Source of the DNA: Anaeramoeba flamelloides
Lineage: Eukaryota; Metamonada; Anaeramoebidae
Length of the DNA: 64,000 nt
Assembly: GCA_027625915.1 (NCBI GenBank)
Contig: JANTQA010000008.1
Span: 13,331,001-13,395,000 of the forward strand
Reading direction: 5' to 3'
Shown: piece by piece, positions 60,301-64,000 of the stretch
Position numbering within the stretch: position 1 is the first letter of the stretch
Layout: the number at the start of each line of letters is the position of its first letter
Position numbers and translations under genes: made by a program
The notes under the pieces: generated by a model
What the model was told of the DNA's origin: nothing
Seen by the model: only the letters and a program-made list of their open reading frames with translations
Databases searched by the model: none

Positions 60301-60533
60301 AAGTGTTTTGGGATTTATTAAATTCAATTTATGGATGTGATGTTGTAATTGAGAGGAAAGAAAAGGTAGTATATCTTGATGATGATGACGACGACGAAGA
60401 CGAAGACGAAGATGAAGACGAAGATAATGATGATTCTGAAAAAAATAAAAAGAAAAATAAAAATCCTAATAAATCTAAAAAAAAGTATAAAAAAAAATCT
60501 AAAAAGAAATTAAAAAAAAGGGAAGAAAAATAA
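57393..60533 (+). CDS. Ubiquitin-specific protease with ZnF-UBP and two DUSP domains (USP20/33-like)
   Basis: A 1046-residue deubiquitinating cysteine protease without introns. Domains in order: ZnF-UBP (about 8-100, CxxC pairs at 39-42 and 52-55 plus later Cys/His), USP catalytic core (about 205-670) with Cys box GLYNIGNTCYLNSSLQAL (Cys215), GFGQQDAQELLLF, zinc-ribbon pairs C397/C400 and C475/C478, His box GGGHYIACAKS (His629) and Asp647 in NFNDHYV, then two DUSP-like domains (about 806-900 and 905-990). This order matches vertebrate USP20/USP33. Long Lys/Glu tracts interrupt it at about 127-160, 325-375, 536-608 and 690-760, with a Ser-Arg repeat at 779-791 and an acidic then basic tail from 995. 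All catalytic residues are present, so it is probably active. The repeat A6 ends 92 bp before the ATG. Confidence 0.95.
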   Translation: MNKKTKLCNHVIELDLKKSISLLQKDHFIKKLKKHKLRCKKCKSAQEYLWFCLSCGFLGCSRLKNKHSELHYEKNPKHNLFISLSSRAIWCYECNMEIIQKIPRINSQDLQEAMIEIEPESDLSDNKDKDKHKEKDKDKDKDKEKEKEKDREKQKPKQDKEDNEEYWTKVLEMNYFREILALSNQVIDDDNKLLNNKEGKTKNKPLGLYNIGNTCYLNSSLQALSHIKPINNYFNSCLFDFRDRIKKNSIVHSYYLLINQMFSKKKKPKAIKPSGFYREICKINPYFAGFGQQDAQELLLFILDSFHESLKIKKNNSFKRLKNQNENEKEKEKNEEEQIEKENKKEEEEEEENTSEKKEKEKEKNKNEKGNSKKNQNSYQSYITDILQGRSLTTVVCKKCKTISKTYQNFNFLSLPIPNKSRIFQEKYPKKLNEELTVERGFFSRFFHTLEIVIQDCLLEFCKPSSLTGKNKYYCYKCKKTLDASATIEIKKLPEVLILHLKRFKYSSRFGSKISTKVRFPIESLDMQYFISKDQKNTKNEKEKENGKENENEKEKEKEKEKRKKKKMDQKKNSKKKKNRKKKENHNNKKNNRDKKNEKKKTKENPKNQPILYDLVSLIKHSGGLGGGHYIACAKSIQDGKWYNFNDHYVSSISESSVRKEQAYVLFYQKRSSKQHLKKVKFLKEKYKKYREEIKNENEKRKEKEENQEEINEKNEKENENGNEETDEEKDQWKEKEEEEEENQQENKEREKIENKKKDGKKENLNNLESELESESESGTGSRSRSRSRSRRESQSGSDNKSETGKKYAVSKIWWKKISFTSSPGRVNNRQMLCEHKNFWGNERDIKKFIIVDYEIWDYIQKEFDPKAIPLTSFKKCTICQKKLKSLKKRIQDEFEKSKVAKPSKFLKGDPLYIISASWINYKWKRFIYPSKKGFPSIPPKINNSVLFDTKTKKLRKNLQKGKDYYFVSKVFWDLLNSIYGCDVVIERKEKVVYLDDDDDDEDEDEDEDEDNDDSEKNKKKNKNPNKSKKKYKKKSKKKLKKREEK

Positions 60534-60987
60534 TAACAAAAAATATTAATCAACTTTTATTATTTGAATTTTTTACAAGAAAATATACCAGTTTAATTTT
60601 TGAAATTTATTTAATTATGTATATATATACATATATATCTATATATATATATATATATACTTATATTTCACTCTGGACTAAAATGATTTATTTTTATACT
60701 TTTATTAGAAGAATTATGAATAGATTCGATATTCAGTCGATATTTATTATTAATAAAATTTAATTATCATTATGAAATTGAATTCTAAAATAAAAATATT
60801 TAAAATTACTAATAAAATAATAATAATAATTTAACCGTTTTTCAAAAATATTAATTTTTTAAAAAAATTATCTAATTACTTTAAACAAAACTCTTTTCGA
60901 TTTTAAAATCCAATAATCAACTAACCAGAATTGTATAACCATTCCATAAAAAAATTGTCAAAAGGAAAATAATTATGTTAAATAGGT
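60534..60987. other. USP 3' region with AT microsatellite
   Basis: Probable 3' UTR, then a (TA)n-rich tract at about 60618-60662. Nothing else seen. Confidence 0.5.
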
Positions 60988-61748
60988 TTAAGGGATTAAC
61001 ATCACTCATAGATTTCTCTATAATCAAAGTATGTTGTAATTGGGTGTAAATGATATTAGTGAGGAGATGACTCAAATAGCTCTAAAAAATCTATTTTAAA
61101 TCTTATTGCACAATAAATTATTACATTTTTTACTAATGATCACAATTAAAAAATTTTCATTTTGAAATTATTTTTTTTAATTCCTTTTCCCAAATCTAAA
61201 AATAGAAACCAAAAATACAGAATTCTGGTATTTAATTATTTAGATTTAGAACTTCCAAAAGTAACTATTTTTATAAATTTTTGAATTTCAAAGATTAACT
61301 CAATAATCATCAATATAAAAGCACAAAGACTGATTAGTTTTGTTTACTTTTGATAAACATTAATTGTATTATCAATATATTTCCATGATTTGAGAAATAA
61401 TTTGTTAAAAAAATTAATTGGTTAATTATTTAATTTTAAAAAAAAAAACAATTTTTTTAGTAACTAATCTAAATTTTGCCACAAATTTAAGAAAGATAAT
61501 TTGTGGCTTTGTAGTCTGAATATTGATAATTTAACCTTTAAATTTGTAAAGAAAAGCAGATTTTATTCTGAAACTGCTGGGTTTTTTACTAATACAGAGA
61601 TCATTTTTAATTGATGTAATCAACAAATATTACTACTTGACTAATCGATTTTTTAGAGACATTTGAATCATTTAGCACTAATGTGGTCTAAACCCAATAA
61701 CAACATCTTTGATCCTAGTCTTCTCATTGGTAGATGCTAATCCCTTAA
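60988..61748 (+). mobile_element. Family A element (A7), full length
   Basis: A 761-bp undisturbed copy: TTAAGGGATTAACATC at the left, GATGCTAATCCCTTAA at the right, TTAA on both sides. Inverted ends are about 16 bp. TTAA duplication is typical of piggyBac-type elements, but no transposase remains, so the superfamily is inference. Confidence 0.88.
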
Positions 61749-61854
61749 ATTTTAAAATAGATTAAAAGTTCTCTTTTTTCATTTTTTTTTTCTGTATTTT
61801 TTCTTTTATATTAAAACAAAAGTCAAATACTAAAATTAGATTGATTTTAGAATC

Positions 61855-61990
61855 AAAACAGAAACCTATACATCAAACTAAACCAAAATTTAAGCATGTA
61901 CAATTATCGAAATTTGAATTTTAATTGTAAACCTTAGTAAAATTGACTTTTTTGTTTTTTTTTTTTTGATGCTCTGATTTTCCCATTCAT
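61855..61990. repeat. Dispersed repeat I, copy 2
   Basis: Reverse complement match to 46690-46835. Confidence 0.55.
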
Positions 61991-63252
61991 GTGAAATTGG
62001 ATTGAAGATTTTTACAATATTTACTTTTTCGTTTCGAATAATTTCTCTTTTTCAGAAATTAAAATATCTTTATTGATTGGTGAAATAATTGAAAAATTGT
62101 TATTTCAAAATTTTTCTTTTCTCTTCAATTTTAACAATTCAAACCGATTTGAATATTTTTTTTCGATTTTTTTATTTAATAATAAGCCAATAAATGGAAA
62201 TTTTTTAACTTGGTTTTTGAAGTAAAATACACCAAAAATTTTGTTTTAAATTTGTTATTAAATTTACAAGAATATTTTTCTACTTTACTAGTCCCTAAAG
62301 GTACCAACTTAAAAGTTTTTTACAATAGAATATGTTGAGTTAAACAATAATCATCCACACAAATTGGTAGAGATTCAACAATAAAAGTAATTGAGGAGAT
62401 GAATTTTGATTTTTTTTTTTTTTTTTATTCTAATTAAAACAAAGATCATTCTCACATAGGTCAAGTGAGGTAACTAAGAAGATTATTTACAGATATAAAG
62501 TTAATTATACCATTATTATTTTGAATTTTTTTTTTTTTTGAATTGCTATTGAAAAGTCCTTTTAATGGATTAAAAATGTTTAGGTAACCACTGAGTTATT
62601 TGCCAGAGTAAGTCACCATAATATTGGTTAAAAATATAATTCAATTTTTCATTTTTGAGTTTTGATTTGAATTCATTTCATTTATGGGGGGTTTTAGTCT
62701 TTAGAAAATCTAATCAATTTTCAATTTGGATATTGTTGATAATTTTCAAATCTAAAATAATAATATTTATTAAACATTAAAAAAAATATAAACTCAATTA
62801 TATTCTTTTTTTATGAATTGTCATATAAATGATTAAAATAAGAAAAAAGATTTTTGTAAATAGTTGGCCATCATTTTCATTTATATTTACTTTTCGTTTA
62901 ATGAATAATCATTGAAAATAGCAACAACAAAAGGGTTTAATTATGTCTGTATACTTTTTGTTTGTTATTATAACTTGAATTTTGTTATATATTTATTTTT
63001 TAAATAGAAAAGATTATAATCATTTATGAATTTATCTCTTCAACCCCATTTCTTAAAACTTTTATAATTCATCAATAATAACATCGATGATCTTGAAACT
63101 TTTTTTTTCAAAAAGTTATATTTATAATTTAACATCAAATCCAAGTAAAAAAAATGAGTCAAACAAGAAAAACTTTTATCCTAATGAGAAGAATTTTATT
63201 GTACAATGGGTTGTTTTATTGGTCAAATTTTGTATTGGACTATTTCATAAGT
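61991..63252. other. AT-rich spacer
   Basis: Nothing recognised; the ORF beginning at 63087 runs into foldback B. Confidence 0.45.
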
Positions 63253-63815
63253 TTAAGGTTTACAATCCCTGAAATTTGAAAAAAGATTATCTGGTGTAGG
63301 GTGCAGTGAATTGCTAATTTGGTATTTAGCTGATCGATCTTGAGCTTGGTATGGATTTTAATAGTGGCTCAAAATGGTCAATTTTTGACAATTTATTGTT
63401 TTTTTTTCCGAAATTCGAATTGAAGAGTTTAAGATTAATAGATTGATAGGTGTTCAAGAATAACTTTTGAATTTTGGGTTGTAGAAAAGAATCTTGATTT
63501 ACTTTTTAGTCAATTAACCAAATGAAAAAATAAAATTTTTTAAAAGCTCCCAATAAAACCAAAACTTAATTAAAAATTCGAATCAACAACCTACAAACCA
63601 CATTTTTTTAAAAATTAAGTTCCAATCAATTAATCTTACACTCTTCAATTCGAATTTCGGAAAAAAAAACAATAAATTGTCAAAAATTGACCATTTTGAG
63701 CCACTATTAAAATCCATACCAAGCTCAAGATCGATCAGCTAAATACCAAATTAACAAGTGGTCACAAACGACACAAGACAATCTTTTTTCAAATTTCAGG
63801 GATTATAAACCTTAA
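63253..63815. mobile_element. Family B long-arm foldback element (B1)
   Basis: A 563-bp element with two nearly identical inverted arms of about 185 bp (63257-63445 and 63625-63811) around a ~180-bp loop, flanked by TTAA at 63253-63256 and 63812-63815. Arm ends read GGTTTAYAATCCCTGAAATT. No coding content. Arms are very similar, so insertion or arm homogenisation looks recent compared with other repeats here. Confidence 0.88.
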
Positions 63816-64000
63816 ATTAACAAAAAACTTGTAAAAATAGTCACTAAAAATTTATCTTTTTCAATTTACTCAGGAAAATTGAATAATTCCCACAAACAAA
63901 CTTTCCACCAGAAGTTAACAATATAAGTAAGGAGATTAGACAACAAAACCCAAATTATGCACAAACCTAATATTGAGATAAATCCGAACTTGCTTAAGAA

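Overview
This is a very AT-rich (well over 75% by eye) eukaryotic nuclear segment from a protist. It carries nine recognisable protein genes, about 15% of the bases, in a sea of small transposable elements and homopolymer-rich spacer. Introns are spliceosomal (GT..AG, 81-357 nt), the code is standard (TAA, TAG and TGA all end genes), and proteins carry Lys/Glu, Asn and Asp/Glu low-complexity tracts. Low gene density and abundant DNA transposons argue against Dictyostelium. The gene style (KE-rich tracts, BTB/ankyrin protein, CAAX Ras, odd bZIP) would suit an Anaeramoeba-like amoeba, but that assignment is inference.

Genes in order: RPA2 (2421-3572, -); bZIP factor read in two frames (10176-10692, +); five-exon Ras (18263-19798, -); RG-rich/ankyrin/BTB protein (24732-26147, -); p24/TMED cargo receptor (31396-32188, +); UBFD1-like protein (38898-39590, -); C9orf78/TLS1-like spliceosomal factor (44772-46092, -); Mediator subunit MED10 (51763-52487, +); and a USP20/33-like deubiquitinase (57393-60533, +). 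They sit roughly every 5-7 kb. They are unrelated core eukaryotic functions (replication, transcription, splicing, ubiquitin, secretion, signalling) and I see no operon or cluster logic.

Between genes I recognise several repeat families by internal comparison: a palindromic ~196-bp TA-flanked MITE (7 copies); a ~530-bp mariner-like MITE plus a 1037-bp relative with a decayed DDE transposase; a further 519-bp TA-flanked family; a ~760-bp TTAA-flanked family (A); a TTAA-flanked long-arm foldback (B); a 547-bp foldback with ~100-bp arms (C); smaller MITE families; and 3' ends of a non-LTR retrotransposon. Several are nested: MITE inside A inside A (40.1-42.1 kb), mariner inside A (49.8-51.6 kb), foldback C inside a LINE (55.3-56.5 kb). 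Several elements end within 70-215 bp of gene start codons.

The most interesting single observations are the bZIP gene, whose two halves meet at a TCT-TGA stop and could be joined by a +1 frameshift; a 15-nt microexon coding exactly the Ras effector loop; and the nested TTAA elements. I saw no tRNA, rRNA, CRISPR array, LTR element or viral gene.
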